Shown: positions 1-14,290 of the stretch, piece by piece
Layout: each line of letters opens with the position of its first letter
How positions within the stretch are numbered: the first letter of the stretch is position 1
DNA from: Hypoxylon rubiginosum
Taxonomy: Eukaryota > Ascomycota > Sordariomycetes > Xylariales > Hypoxylaceae
Length of the DNA stretch: 64,000 nucleotides
Direction: 5' to 3'
Assembly: GCA_902806565.1 (NCBI GenBank)
Contig: CADCXA010000043.1
Coordinates: 62,001-126,000 of the forward strand
Made by a program: the position numbers and the translations under genes
The notes under the pieces: generated by a model
Databases searched by the model: none
Told to the model about the DNA's origin: nothing
The model's input: the letters and a program-made list of their open reading frames with translations, nothing else

Positions 1-2050
1 AAAAAAAAAGAAAAAAGGAAATAATTTATTTTAATTAATTAAAGATTATTTTAATATGGTATTTTAATCCTTTAATTTTTTGTTTATTTTAAAGTAACTT
101 ATTAAAAAGATTTAATAAAAGATTTAAAAATAAATATTATATTAAATATAAATTATTTTTATATAAATAATTTTATTATAAATGGTTTTACTATAAATAA
201 ATTAAGTTAATAAAAGTGATTATAAGAATTTTTAAGAATTTTATAATATATGTTATTTTAACATTTAACTTATAAAAGGTTTTTATTTTATTTAACCTTA
301 TTATAAGTTTTTTAATTATATTTATATATTTAAAGTGTTTTATTTTATAAATGGTTAAATATTTAATATTTATTTATAGTAATTAAATTTAACTTTTTAT
401 TTATAAATAGTTAAAATTAAAATATTAATATATTTTTAAAAGAATATCTTTTTTATTATTTAAATAATAATATTATTAAATTTATAAAAATTAAATTTTA
501 TAATAAATAATATAACTTATTTTTAATTATTAAAAATAAAAATATTAGTAGATGTTTAAAAAAATATTTTACTAGTTATAATCTAATAAAAATTAAATTT
601 TATAATAAATAAAATAGTTTATTTATAAATAATAAAAATTAAAATATTTATATATTTTTATAAAAATATCTTATTGGTTGTTTTTTTATAAAAGTTAAAT
701 TTTATAATAAAATAAAAAGCTTATTTAAAACTAGTGAAAATTAAAATTAAAATATTTAATTATTTTTATAAAAATGTTTTTTATATTATAATAAAAAAGG
801 TAATATTAATAAAATATTAGTTATTATTTATAATGTTATTATACAACCGATAATTATTAATAAAATATAACTTCTTTTTTTTATTTAATAAGCGATATTA
901 AAAATTATTATATATAGGTTTTTATATTTTTTTTTTTTTATTAAAATAAAAACGTTAATATAATAAACATAAAAAAAAGTAACGTTATTTTATATTTGTT
1001 GTTACGTGATATAAAAACGTGTATTTACCCTATTAAAAACAAAGTTAAATATAATAATATTTAATTTAAGTTTATCGGCGTTTAATATATCCTGTAATTA
1101 ATCACTAAGTATTTTTATTAAGTTAATATATGTTATTAAACTAATAATAACTTAGTTTTTTTTAATTTAATTAATAAAATATTTATTAAAACTGTTACTT
1201 TTTAACTTTATAAAAAACTAAATAAATAAGATTTTTTTATTATATATAACCTTAATAAATATATATATAAATATATTATTTTTATTAAGTTTTAATTATA
1301 ATATATATATTATAATTTTATATATTAACGATTTTAAAATAATATTAAATATTAATATAAAAAGTTTCTATAAATTAAACTATATTTTTTTAATAACTTT
1401 ATTAAAAAAAAAAAAAGTGTGTTTAAATATAAATGAATTTAAAACTTTTTTAATTAAATTTTAATTTATATAAATGTAATTATTAAATATTATATTTTAA
1501 TAAACTTTTTAAATAACAGCTTTTTTTATTATAATATTTATTTTTATATTTTTATTTTATTTTTATTTTTTTTATTAATTACTTATTTAACTTAAATTAT
1601 TATTTAATTTAAATTTTTTAAGTATAGGTTTTTTAACTGGTGTTGTTTTTTTAAATTTAATTATTTTTATTTTATAATGTATTTTTAATGATAGTTTTTT
1701 AAATTAGTTATATATTTATTTAATTTTTACGATGGTGTTTAAAGTTACTACCAGCGTATTATAATTATTTTTACTAAGAAATTTATTATTAAAAATAATA
1801 TTGTTAAATTTAAGCCTTAATTATTAAAAAAAAGTATTAAATATTTTATTTATATTAAACTTTTATGTTTTTTTTATATACTTAGTTTATTTTATAGTAA
1901 ATTTAAAAGTTATAATATATTAAAAAAATAAAATATATTAAAAAGATAAAAATTTAATATTTTAAATTTTAATTATATTATTAAATAGTATAAAAAAAAG
2001 TTTATTATTAAACGATAAAATAAAAAGGTAATTATTAAATAATAAAGCGG

Positions 2051-2152
2051 AAAGTTTTTTATTAAACTTTAAATCGAACATATTATATTTAAATAAAATA
2101 AAAAGTTTTTTATTAAACTTTAAATTAAACACGTTATATTTAAATAAAACGG
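2051..2152. repeat. 51-bp direct duplication
   Basis: Two adjacent copies of a 51-bp unit begin at 2,051 and 2,102. They differ only by C/T and G/A changes. The unit is 17 codons long, so it may be a relic of a coding repeat, but no frame is preserved. Confidence 0.6.
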
Positions 2153-2578
2153 ATAATTTTTTTTTAAATAATAATAAAGTAACGGTTAATTTTTAGTTTA
2201 ATTTAAATAATAATAATAAAAACGGTATTATTAAAAAAAAGTTTATTAATATAAAATTAATTTTAAAAAAAACGTTATTTTTAAATTATATATTAAATAT
2301 TTTTACGTTTAAAAAAAGAATAAAATTAAGTTAATGTTTTAAAGTAATATTAAATAATATAATATAAATATTTTAAATATTTAAAATATTATAAATTTAA
2401 AAAAATAAAATATATAATTTAATTAAATAAGTTAAAATAAAATATTATAATATATTTTATATATATTAATATATATTAATATAATAATATTTAATTTTTA
2501 ACTTATATATTAAGTTACTTATATTTTATAAAGTTTTTTTAATTTTTAAGATTAAGGTTTTATTATTAACTTAATTAA

Positions 2579-2800
2579 TTAAAGTTTTTTTATAAAATAT
2601 AAGTTAATTTTATTTAGATTATATAATTTTTTATTAAAAAATAAGCTAGTTTTTTTTAATCTTTTTATAGTAAATAAATTAACCTTGTTTAAATTATATA
2701 ATTTTTTAATAAAAAACAGGTTAAGTTTTTTTAATATATTACGTAGTTTTTTTAAAAAAAACAAATCGCTTTTATTTTTTAAACTATATAGTTTTTTAAA
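2579..2800 (-). repeat. degenerate 75-90 bp repeats with a Lys/Leu/Asn open frame
   Basis: A motif of the form AAATTATATAATTTTTT recurs at about 2,616, 2,691 and (degenerate) 2,781, giving spacings of 75 and 90 bp, both multiples of three. The minus-strand frame reads as repeated FFIKKLYNLNK-like segments. It may be a RIP-mutated relic of a repeat-containing coding region. Composition alone could also keep the frame open, so no gene is called. Confidence 0.35.
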
Positions 2801-4410
2801 CGGTAGATCTTTTTTTTATTATAAAAAAATTACGGTTTAAAAAAACTTTATAATTAATAAAAAAAGGCATTTTTATAAGTGTAATTAAAGTAAAATATAT
2901 ATTTATAGTTTTTTATATATTAAAGTTACAAAGTGTTAAAAAATATATAAATTTTTATATTTTAAACTAAAAATATAGTTTTTAAAAACAGGAATTAAAT
3001 GTTTTTATAATAACGGGAGATATAATGGAAAATCTAAAAGGCTAGGCCAGTTAATAAAATAAATGCTGTAATTTATTTTATATTAATAATATAAAATAAA
3101 ATAAAGAAAATAATAATCGGTTAAAATATTATTAATATTAAAAAACCGGAGGAATATTTAAGAAAATTTTACGAGGGTTAAAAGAAACTAATAAATATAA
3201 TAAGATTTAATAAAAATAAAGTTATATAATAAGTTAATAATATAATTAAATAGTAAAACTTAGATATAAAATGTTTAATAATTATATAATATTTTTTACT
3301 AGTGTAATTATAAAAAAAAAAAAAAAATACCTTAAAGTTAAAAATAAAAGTAATTAACACTTATTAAAATTATAACTTTACTAAAAATAAAAACCAAGTA
3401 ATTAAACTTTTATTAATATGTTTATTTTTTTTATTATAATATTAATTAGTTAAAAATATTTATATTACTTTTTATATTAAGGTTAAAAAAACGAAATTAA
3501 TTAATTTAAAAGTATATAAAGCCGCGGATATATTAATATATTTGTTTTTTTTATAGATTTTTTTAATAATATTATATATTAGTAAAAGTTTTACTTAAAA
3601 ATAACAGCTTTATTTTAAATATATATTTTTATATTATAATAATATATTTATAATTACTAGATATTTTTTAGATTTTTTATTTTTTATATAATTATAAAAT
3701 AATTAGTTGACTTTTTTCTTTTTTTAAAAAGTAATTTATTTTATAGTGATATTTAATATATTATATTATATATATAAAATTCCACGTATAGTGATATTTT
3801 TTAGATTATATTTATATAGTTAATTAAGTTTTAAATGTTAATATATATCTTAGAAAAAAAATAAATTTATAAATTATAAGATTTTAATAATAAGAAACAA
3901 GTGATTTTTATATTTTTTAAGTTATAAAAAGATATTTATTATATTTTTAGTAATAAAAGTAACTAATTAAATTAAGGTAAATATATAAAAAAATATAACC
4001 TTATTAAGTTATATTTATATATTTATATTAAATTAAGTTATTAAATAAATATATAAAATATAATAAAGGTTTTTTTTTTTTTAATTAGTATTATAAATTC
4101 TTTTTTTAAATATTTTATTTTAAATTAAATTTATATTCTTTTTATTTTATTTTTATAATAAATATTAATAATTAGCTAAATTTTGTTATTATGGTAAATA
4201 ATTACTAAGTTTTATTATAAAAGTTTATAAAATATATTAACTTATTTATTATATAGTAAAATAATAAAATCTTAAATATATTTTATATTATAAATAACTA
4301 AATATAAACTTTAAATATATAAATATAAAATATAAATATATATAATATTTATTTAAAACTATAATTAATTAATTAATAAATTTAAAGTTATAAACTATTA
4401 TATTAAAGTT

Positions 4411-4533
4411 ATAAACCATTATATAACAAATAGGTTTTAAGTTTTAAATAATTATATTAAAACTATAAATATTTACATTAAAATTATAAATTATTATATA
4501 ATAAACAGGTTTTAAACTTTAAACGATTATATT
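4411..4533. repeat. 75-bp spaced direct repeat
   Basis: A 48-bp segment beginning at 4,411 recurs at 4,486, a period of 75 bp. The differences I can see are all transitions. A further partial copy lies just upstream from about 4,390. Confidence 0.55.
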
Positions 4534-6307
4534 ATAAATAAAATCATAGTATTAAATAAATAAATAAATACGCGTTTTAAAAAACTAAAAATATAATTAG
4601 TAATATTATAAATAAAATAATACCTTTTATTAATAATAACTAGGTTTTAATATATAATATAAATAAAAATACAAATAATATAATATACTTAATAAATAAT
4701 AAAATAAATATATTTATTATTAATTTATAGTTTTTTTAAATACTAAAAACTAATACTTTAATTAAGGATTTTTTATAAATAATATTAATAATTAATAATT
4801 TAATTAATAAATATATATATATATATTATATTTATTAATATTAAAAGTATTTATTATAAAAACGGAATTTAATTATTTTTTTAAGTTATTAAGCTTAAAT
4901 TTTTATAGTATACTTTTTATTAAATATAAAAAGCTTATTTAAATATATAAAATAATTATTTTAAGCTTGAAATATATAACTTAATTTATAAAAAAAAAAA
5001 AAAGATATTTTTAAAGATATTTAAAGGTTATAAAAGCTATAAAAAAGTAATTTAAAATTTTATATCTTTTATAAATATTTATAAATAATAAGTGGAGGAT
5101 TTAAATAAATTAAAAAATATTTGTTTTATAATTATTATAAATAACTTTATTTTAATATTATTTATATTATTTATTATATTATTTTATATAGTTTTATATA
5201 TTATTTTTTATATTATTTTTTATATATTTATATATAATTTTTAACGTGGTTTTTTAATTACTTTTATTATTTTAATATTAAATAAATTATATTTTAAATG
5301 TTTAAATAAGTTAAATAAACCTATATTTTTTTAATAAAAAATATAATAAAAAAAGTTTAAAAAATAAAATAAAATAAAAATAAAATTATAATACCTTAAA
5401 TAATTAATTATATAACTTATTTATATAAACGTAAATTAAAAATTAATTCCTAGTAAGTTTTTATTAATAACCTTATAATTAAACTTTAGCTTTAATTAGT
5501 TATTTATTTTTAGTTTTTTTATATTTAGTTCTTTTATTTTTAATTATTTTATTTTTAGTTTTATTGTTTTTATTATATTTATTATTACCGTTTTTATTAC
5601 CACCGTTTTTACTATCGTTTTTACCATATTTAACTTAAATAAATACTATATAAATTAATCTAAACTTTTAATTTTTAAAATTAATTAATACCTATTAATA
5701 TAATTATTTTTTTTTATTTTAAATTAAGAAATTACATGGTAATTTATTATTATAATATAAATTTTATATAAATAAAATTAATAGCCTTGTAAAATTAATG
5801 TATTTTATATTATTATATAATAAATAAAATAGTTTATTAAATTAAAAAAAAAGTATATTTTAATTATTAGTATTTAAAAGTTTAATAAATATATATAAAT
5901 ATAAGCTAATAATTTCTTTTTATATTACGTTTTTATATATAAGTAAAATAATTATATTAAAAAAAAGTTTAACGTTTAATATTATTAAATGTTATATTTA
6001 TAATTTAAAGTTAAATTATATTATAAACTGTTATTAGTTTAATTAATTAACGTAAAAAGGTTTTTATATTAAATCCGGTTTTTTAATATAATAAAAACCT
6101 TACGTTTAATTATAAAGCGGTTATTTATAATTAAATTAATAAGTTTAATAAATAATTAAATAATTTTATGTTTTTAAATAAGTTTTTTATAAGGTTATAA
6201 ACAATTAATTAATATAAGCGTTTTAAAAAAAGATTTTTTAATAGATAAATTTTTAATAAAAATATTTAATCTTATATTTTGTTTTTTTATTAACTATAGA
6301 TAAATAA

Positions 6308-6480
6308 ATGGTTTTTTTTTTTTTACCTTTTTTTTTATTTTTTTTTTTATTTTTTTCTTTACCTTTTTTTTTACCTTTTTTTTTATCTTTTTTTTTACCT
6401 TTTTTTTTATCTTTTTTTTTACCTTTTTTTTTACTTTTTTTTTTACTTTTTTTTTTGTTTTTTTCTTTGTTTTTTTTACT
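6308..6480. repeat. polypyrimidine tract, T-runs spaced by ACC/ATC/ACT
   Basis: About 170 bp are almost pure T and C on the plus strand, built from runs of 9-10 T separated by ACC, ATC or ACT at a period of about 12 bp. The open frame through it encodes only Phe/Leu/Pro/Ser and is not a credible gene. A tract like this can form unusual DNA structure. Confidence 0.75.
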
Positions 6481-9443
6481 TGTTTATAAGTTTATTAATA
6501 ACGTGAAACTAATAATAAAATAGGCTTTTTTTTTTAATAGGAAAATAATATAAATAATAGTTTTAATATAAAAAACTTTTAATGTTTTTATTTATTTTAA
6601 AAAGCTTATTTTATTTTTAACGGGGGTAAGTTTAAAATTAATAACTATATAATAACTTATTTTAAAATTTTTTACTTTTTTTTATATATTATTATATAAG
6701 CCTTAAAATTTTTTTTTTTTATATTTATTATTTTAAATTAAAACATTATATTTTTATTATAAAAATCGCTAAATATTATTAATTTATAGTTAAAAAGTTT
6801 TATTATATAAAAATGTTTTTTAGTTTAAATTTAAAGGTGTTAAATAAACTAGAAATATTTAACTTTTTAAAAATAAAAAAGTAATTTAAAATTAAGTTTA
6901 TAATAAATATTATTATAAAGTTAATAATATATAAGTTAATTATTATTTTTAGAAAAAACTTAAACTCGGTATTTTATTAAAATTTATATGTTAATTAAAT
7001 AAAAAATTATATAAGTTACACGGATTTATTATTAATTATTTTATAAACTGGTATATATAATGTTTCCTTATTAATTTTTATAATAAAAAAAATATAAAAA
7101 ATAATTTTTACTTATAAAGTTATTTAATTTTAAAACTAATTATATATTAAATATTTTACCTTTTTATATATAGTTATTTTTTCTTTTAAAACATTAAATA
7201 CACGTATAATATTTTTATTAGTAATATTAAAATTTTTAAAGTAATTATATTATAATATATTTTTATTTAATATACTTTTAATTAATATATTTTTAATTAA
7301 TATATTTTAAATTATTTTATCTTTTTATAAATTAATAAAAAGTTATATAAATATATTTAAACTTATTATATAAATTATATTATTTATACTATTTATAATA
7401 TAAAAAATAATAAATATATTAAGTTAAATATTAAACGTAACATACTATTTATATTTTTTTTTTATTAGTTAATAACTATAATATAAAATCGTAGACGGTA
7501 ATATAAATATATTAAATAAAAACTTTTATTAAAAAATTTATAAATATTTTTATAAAAATAATTTAATTAACGTTTATATTTATTAAATATTATTTATTAA
7601 TTGTTTTTTAAGTAGTGATTTTAATATAAAAATATTATAAAAAGTAAAAATATTAAAGTTATTATAAATAAAAATATAATATAAAAAAATTAGTAATTAT
7701 ATAATTAAAAAAGTTTAATAAAAGTAATAATTATTTTTTTTTTACCCTTTTTTATATTTCTCTATAAATGGTTTTTTATTATAATTAAAAGATAATTAAA
7801 TTACTTATATTATATAATAATTTACTAAGTTATATATTTTTATTTATAAAACCACCACGTTAAGAATAAAAAGTTATATATATTTAAAATCGAAAAAATA
7901 AAGTTAAAAAACTAGTGGTTAATAATTTTACTTATTTTAATTAGTTATATTTTATTAATTATTTAAGTAAAGATATTTTTTTTAAACGTAAAATTATTAT
8001 ATAATGTTTTACTTTTTTAATAAATTAATAATAATATATATAACGTATTAATATTTAAATAACTTTTAAAATAAATTAAATATAAATTAAAAAATATATA
8101 AAAAATTAATATATAAAAGTTAATATATATAATTATAATTAATTAAAAATATATAACCTAATTAAATAAATTTAAAAATAATATTAAAAAATTTATAAAA
8201 AAGGTTTTTTATTATTTAAAAAAAGGTGGTAATTTAATTTAAACTATTAATAAAAATTTTATTTTTATTATAATAAAAAATATATTTTTATTTTAAGTTA
8301 TTAAAAAAAATTCCATTTATATTATAATAAAAGGTAAATTTTTAATTTATAACTTTTTAAATAAAAAGTTTTTAATAGTTTATATTAAAATAAACTATTC
8401 GTTATAACTAAAAATATAAATAAATACCTTAATATTAAATATATATTAAAAATATTTTTTTTAATATAATTAAAAATAATTTATTATATTAGTTTATTAA
8501 AACCTAAAAAATTCCTTTTTATTATATAGTAATAATTAATAAAAATATTTAACGTATTGTTTTTTAAATTTTAAAGTTTTATTAAAAATCTTAAATATAA
8601 TTTTTAAAAGTTATAAAATAGTAAAATAATAATAAAAGTTTATTATTTTAATTTCTTAGAAAGCTAGTAGTAAATAGATTTATTTAAACCGGTAAAAAAA
8701 TTTAAACTAGTTTATAATAATATTAAGAAATTATTTTATACGTTTAATCGCGAAGTTAACACCAGTAAAAAGCTTATTAATATAAAATAAAAACTCGTTT
8801 ATACTTTTTAATTAGTTTTTTAAGTTAGCCGAACCCGTAAATTTAACACGCGTTAAAAATGTTTTTATTTTATTTTATAAATATTAAAACCGGTTATTTA
8901 AAAGCACCAACTTGTTAATTAAGTTTAATAAATCGCCGAGGAAATTTTCCGTGGTTAATTTTACACGTTTAATTATCCGTTTTTTTAAGTTATTTAATAA
9001 AATATATTTTACTATATTATTAATATTAATATAAAGGTTTTTTAACATTAAAAACCTTATTAAAAAAGTATTTTATAAATATTATACGTTGTTTAAAGTT
9101 TAAAATAAAATCTAGTGGTTATTATTTATATAATTATTTATTATATTTATTATAATAGTTTAATTAATATAAAAAAAAAAAATAAAATTAGTTAAAACTT
9201 AAAACTTTTTTAAAGTTTTATATTTATAAAAAATAAAAAGTGGTTTATAAAAAAAAATAAATAATAATATATAATATATAAAATAAACTAAGGTAAATAA
9301 GGTTTTTTAATAAAATAATTAATAAATTAATTTATATATAATTTAATATTATTAATATATAACTAATATTTTATATTTAAAATATTTAAAGTTTAAATAT
9401 TAATATATTATTTTTTATTATTTTTTAGTTATATAAAAATTAA

Positions 9444-10440
9444 ATTATTTAATAATATTAATAAAATTATTTATTTTAAAATAAAATCTATTAAAAATTT
9501 TAATAAAAGTGTAATATTTATATTAACATATAAATTTTTTAACGATACTTATTTAAATATAATTATAATTTTAATAAACTTAAAGAAATTATTATTTAAT
9601 AATATTATTAAAATTAGTTAATTAAAGTTTAAATTTTTTAAAAACTTTAATAAAAATATAATATTTATATAGTTTTATAAACTTTTAAATTATATTTAAA
9701 TAAAGGTAATTTTAATAAATACAAGGAAATTCTTATTTAATAATATTAAAAAGAAAAGTTATTTAAACCCGATATTATTTAAAAACTTAAATAAAAATAT
9801 AATATTTATATTAACTTACGAATTTTTAATTAATATTTAAATAAATATAATTTTATTAAATTTCAGTTTATTTTTATTTAATGGTATTAAAAAGATTAGT
9901 TATTTAAAAACGTAATTTTTTAGAAATTATAATAAGAATATAACGTTTTTATTAATTAAAGAATTTTAAAGTAATATTTAATTAAATATAATCTAGGTTA
10001 AATCGAGGATATTTTTATTTAATAATATTAAAAGGATTAATTTTCTAAAAATATAATCCTTTAAAAATTACAATAAAACTATAATATTTATATTAACTAA
10101 AAAATCTTAAAATAATATTTAATTAAATGTGATTTTAATTAATAAAAAAAGATTTTTATTTATTAATATAAAAAAAACTAACTATTTAAAATCGTAATTT
10201 TTTAAAAACTTTATAAAAATTATCGTGTTTATATTATTTTATAAACTTTTTATTAGTATTTAACTTAATGTAATTTTATTAAATTTAAAAAAGTTATTAT
10301 TTAATGGTATTAAAAGAATTAATTATCCCGTTAAAAAATTATTAAAAAACTTTAATAAAAATATAATATTTATATAAACATATAAACTTTTTAATAATAT
10401 TTAAATTAATAAAAGCTTAATAAAAACAAAATTAATATTA
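9444..10440. repeat. fossil tandem array, 141-bp period, about 7 copies
   Basis: The anchor TTATTTAATAATATTA (or close variants) lies at about 9,445, 9,592, 9,733, 9,874, 10,015, 10,156 and 10,297. The spacings are 147, then 141 five times. A second anchor, AATATAATATTTATAT, follows each at a constant distance. The unit is exactly 47 codons and the one length change is 6 bp, so the array may descend from a repeat-protein coding region later destroyed by RIP. No reading frame survives. Confidence 0.8.
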
Positions 10441-13400
10441 ATAATATCTAGGTAAATATATTTACGTTTTTTAAAATAAAATTACCTTACTTTAAAATTA
10501 TTAATTATTTAATATAAAAGTATTTTAATATTAATTTAATATTATATTCTTTTTAATATAAGTTAATATAATAAAATATAATATAATATAATTCAATGAA
10601 ATATAAAAAGAAAATAAAGAAATAAATATAAGATTATTTTTTCTATATAAATTTCCGCGATAAAACCATCTTTAATTATTTATAACTTATTAAAAAAATT
10701 AATATAAGTTATACCTTTTTTATTAAAATTTATTTGGAAAATAATATGGAATAGAAAGTTATTAATTTAACTAGATATAAGTAATATAAAAATAACGTAA
10801 TTAAGTTTTATTATAATTATAAATTTAAATTAAATATATTAATAAATATAAGAAAAAATTTAATATATAAACTAATATATATAGTTATAAAATAACTTAT
10901 TTTTAAAAGTATAATTTAATTTAAGTATATTTAAATATACTTAAAAACTATAAATTATTAATATAATTAAAAAAAAGTTTATTATAATAAAAAGCGGAGA
11001 TTTTTTTTAGTTTTAAAATTAAATTAGTTATAAAATATAAATGGGTATTAAAAATTTTATTTTATTAGATTTAAAATCTATATAAGTATTAATATTTATT
11101 TTTATAAAATTATATAATATAATATTAATAAATTTAACAGTTTATTTATAAATATAATTAATTAATATTTTAAAATAATTATTACACTAAGATTTTAACC
11201 TTAAATAACTTATATAAATCATAGAATTAAAACTCCTTTTATAGTTTAAATATAATATTAATTAGTTATATAAACTAGGCTTTAAGTAATTATACGGTTT
11301 ATAAATAAAATAAAAATAAAATATTTATAAAATGTGTGTATTTTAAAGTTATATAAGTTTTATATAAGTTAATATAATATAAAAATTAAGTAATAATGGT
11401 TTTTTCTTTAAATTAATATAATTAATTACTAGATTATAAATAAATTAATATCCACGTTATTAAATATTAATATTAATATTATATTATTAATAATATTTTA
11501 AAAGTTTATATAATTTAAATTTATTTAAAAAGTATTAGTTTTATATTTAAATTATAATATATATTATCTTTAAAAATTTATTATAATAAAAAATAACCTA
11601 ATATATTTATTTATAAAATACTTATATTATTAAATAATAAAAAAATAAGGTTATTAACTATATTAATAAACTTTAAATAAACCTAAGTAATATAAAAATA
11701 AAGAATTATACTATAAATTTAACTTTTAATTTTTTGTTATTAAAATTAATATATTAATTAAAAAAACTAATATATAAATATAATTTTAATAGTTTTTTAA
11801 CCTTAAAAATATAACAAATCTATAATAAATAATTAACGTAACATCCATTAAAATTTATTAAAAATAAAAACCATCTATATTTTAATAAATATATTAGTTT
11901 AAAAAACTATTTAAAATAATATAAAAAGGATAAAAAAAAGTTAATATTAATATTTAATAAGTTTCTATATAATAAAATAATATAATATATAACTTAATTA
12001 AATAAAATAAAAAAATAAATAAAAATAAAATAAATATAATTATATAATTATTTATTAAATATTTTAAAAATAAAAAAATAAATTTAAAAAATATTAGAAA
12101 TTTATATATTATTTTTTATAATAATTATAAATTATTTATTTCCTAAGTATATACTTATAACGTAAAGCCGTTAAAATAATAAAAATAGTTATTTTAATTA
12201 TTAACTATTTTTTATTTAAATAAATATTTATTTAGTTTACTAGGTATTATTTTATTATTTAAAATATTAATATTTAAATATATATTTAAATAAATAAATA
12301 TTAAATAAATAAATATTAAATAATAAAAATTATTATTTTTATTTATTAAGAGTTTTAATTTTATTAGTTTTTTAAAGTTTATATAATTTTTTTTAGTTTA
12401 TTATAATAAAAGTTTTTTTTTATATTATATTTAACGTTATAATAAATAAAAATAATCTAGTTTTTATAAATTTTTTTAAAAATATATTACATATAAAGTT
12501 ATAATTAAATTATTTATTTTAAATTATAAAAAAAAAATCTTATTTTAAATATATTTTAAATATCTTATAAATTAAATTATAAAAATACATATAATAATAA
12601 TTTAACCGTTTCTATAAGCTTTTTTTAATAAACTTATATTTAATATATAAAATCTAAAATGTTATTTAAATTACTATTAATTTATTTTTTATAATAATTT
12701 ATATTAATTTTTTTAAAATTAAAGTTTTTTAAATGTTAATTACTATAATATTAATATATAAATTTAAAGGTTTTTTATATTTATTAAAATTAAGGTCTTA
12801 TTATAAAAACCTAGCCTTTATTATTCAAAAGGTTATAGCTTTTAAAATAGTGGTATTAAATGTTTATATTATTAAAAATATTAAAAATAAATATAATAAA
12901 TTTTTTTATTTAATAAACTTTTTTATTTATTATTTTTATATATATAAAAATGTTTATAATTATTAGGTTTATCGCTTTTTATATAATAATATCTTAGTTT
13001 CTTTTATTATTTAAACGGTTTTATAATAATATTATTATTTTATAATATTAATATTCCTATTAATAAAATACCTTATAATAATATTTTATATAATATTTAA
13101 TATTTTTTTTTATTTAATATTTATTTAAATAAGAGATAAATTAAATATAAATAATATTTATTTATAATAATTATTTTATTTATATTTATAAGTTTATATT
13201 TTAAGGTTTTAAGTTTTTATAACTAGTTATTTTTAAATAAATCTTTAAAATTATAATAAAAATTTTAACTTATTTTAATTAATAAGTTATATAAGTTATA
13301 AAAAAAACTAATTAATTTTTTAATATATAGCTTTTAAATTTAATTATATATATATATAAAACTTATTATTTAAATAATAAAATTATAAATTAAAAAGTTA

Positions 13401-13514
13401 TTATATTATTTTAATATTAAGATTTTATATATAAATAAGTTTAGTTTATATTTTTTTTAATACTAATAAATTAAATTTTTTATTTAAATTATAAAAATTA
13501 TATATTTTTTATTT

Positions 13515-13660
13515 AAATTTTAAATATAATTTAATAATAGTTTAATTATAATTTAATAATAATTTAATTATAGTTTAATAATAACTTAATTATAATTTAA
13601 TAATAATTTAATTATAGCTTAATAATAATTTAATAATAATTTAATAACAATTTTATAATA
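13515..13660. repeat. short AT minisatellite of TTTAATTATA/TTTAATAATA units
   Basis: Alternating 11-12 bp units of the form TTTAATAATAA and TTTAATTATAA repeat about twelve times, giving a higher-order period of about 23-24 bp. It is purely AT-type satellite with no coding sign. Confidence 0.65.
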
Positions 13661-13840
13661 ATTTAAATGTTATTATAAATATTTTATAAATATAATAAAT
13701 TTAATTTTAAGTTTAAATATAATTATAATTAGCTGTTATATATTTTTTATAATTTAAATTAATAAAGTATATTAATTTATTAAAAACCTAATGTATTTAT
13801 ATAATATAGGAATTATATATATTATAGTTTTAGCTTATTT

Positions 13841-14290
13841 TATAGGTTTGGTAGGTTTGGTGGATTTGGCGAACTTGGCACTTTTGTCACTTTAGCGGTT
13901 TAGCGTAAATTTATAGCGGAGCGATCCGGACCGGGTAAGCCCCCGTAATTCGACTTATTACATACGGAAAGCCAGAACAGAATTTCCTATCTGAGGATCC
14001 GAAAAAATTCACGACATCTTGGGTACGTACTGCTGCTGGGCTTCTTTCCCTCGTTTTACGCTACGTTTTCGGCAACCCCTTGTCAACCTAAACATCCAGG
14101 GCGGCAAGATCGTCGTCGATATCGCCTACTAGGTACCTTACGTTAGCGACCTCGCGACCATTGAAGTATCATTTCTGCAAGATCTAGTCAGTGTTCTCAG
14201 TATTAGTTCGACCTTCACATCTATGGGTGCCATGTACCAGAGGAGGCTACAAGTGTTTCCCTTGTTGGAAATATGTCCTCGGAATTAGAT
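13841..14290. other. gene-free edge of island 1
   Basis: Normal-composition sequence downstream of the NLR-type gene. It opens with imperfect TAGGTTTGG/TGGATTTGG repeats at 13,846-13,880. A plus-strand frame of about 44 codons ends at TAG 14,130-14,132 and contains the stretch RQPLVNLNIQGGKIVVDIAY. It might be the 3' end of a gene lost in the AT block, but I do not recognise it. Confidence 0.4.

Larger units (their letters stand above)
1..13840. repeat. AT-rich RIP-degraded block 1
   Basis: Very A+T-rich sequence with no convincing gene. The few open frames are low-complexity strings of Lys, Asn, Ile, Phe, Leu and Tyr that arise from composition. Remaining C and G are sparse, and many sit in CpG. 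Internal duplicates (listed separately) differ mainly by C/T or G/A transitions, which is the footprint of repeat-induced point mutation on old transposons. No transposase, reverse transcriptase or terminal repeat can be read any more. The block ends sharply near 13,840, where sequence of normal composition begins. Confidence 0.85.

Noticed and set aside
6308..6523. 71-codon Phe/Leu/Pro-rich open frame
   Set aside because: It is a translation of a polypyrimidine simple repeat.
12733..12966. 77-codon open frame in AT block 1
   Set aside because: It is made almost only of Ile, Lys, Asn, Tyr, Phe and Leu, as expected from composition. No motif, and flanked by degraded sequence.
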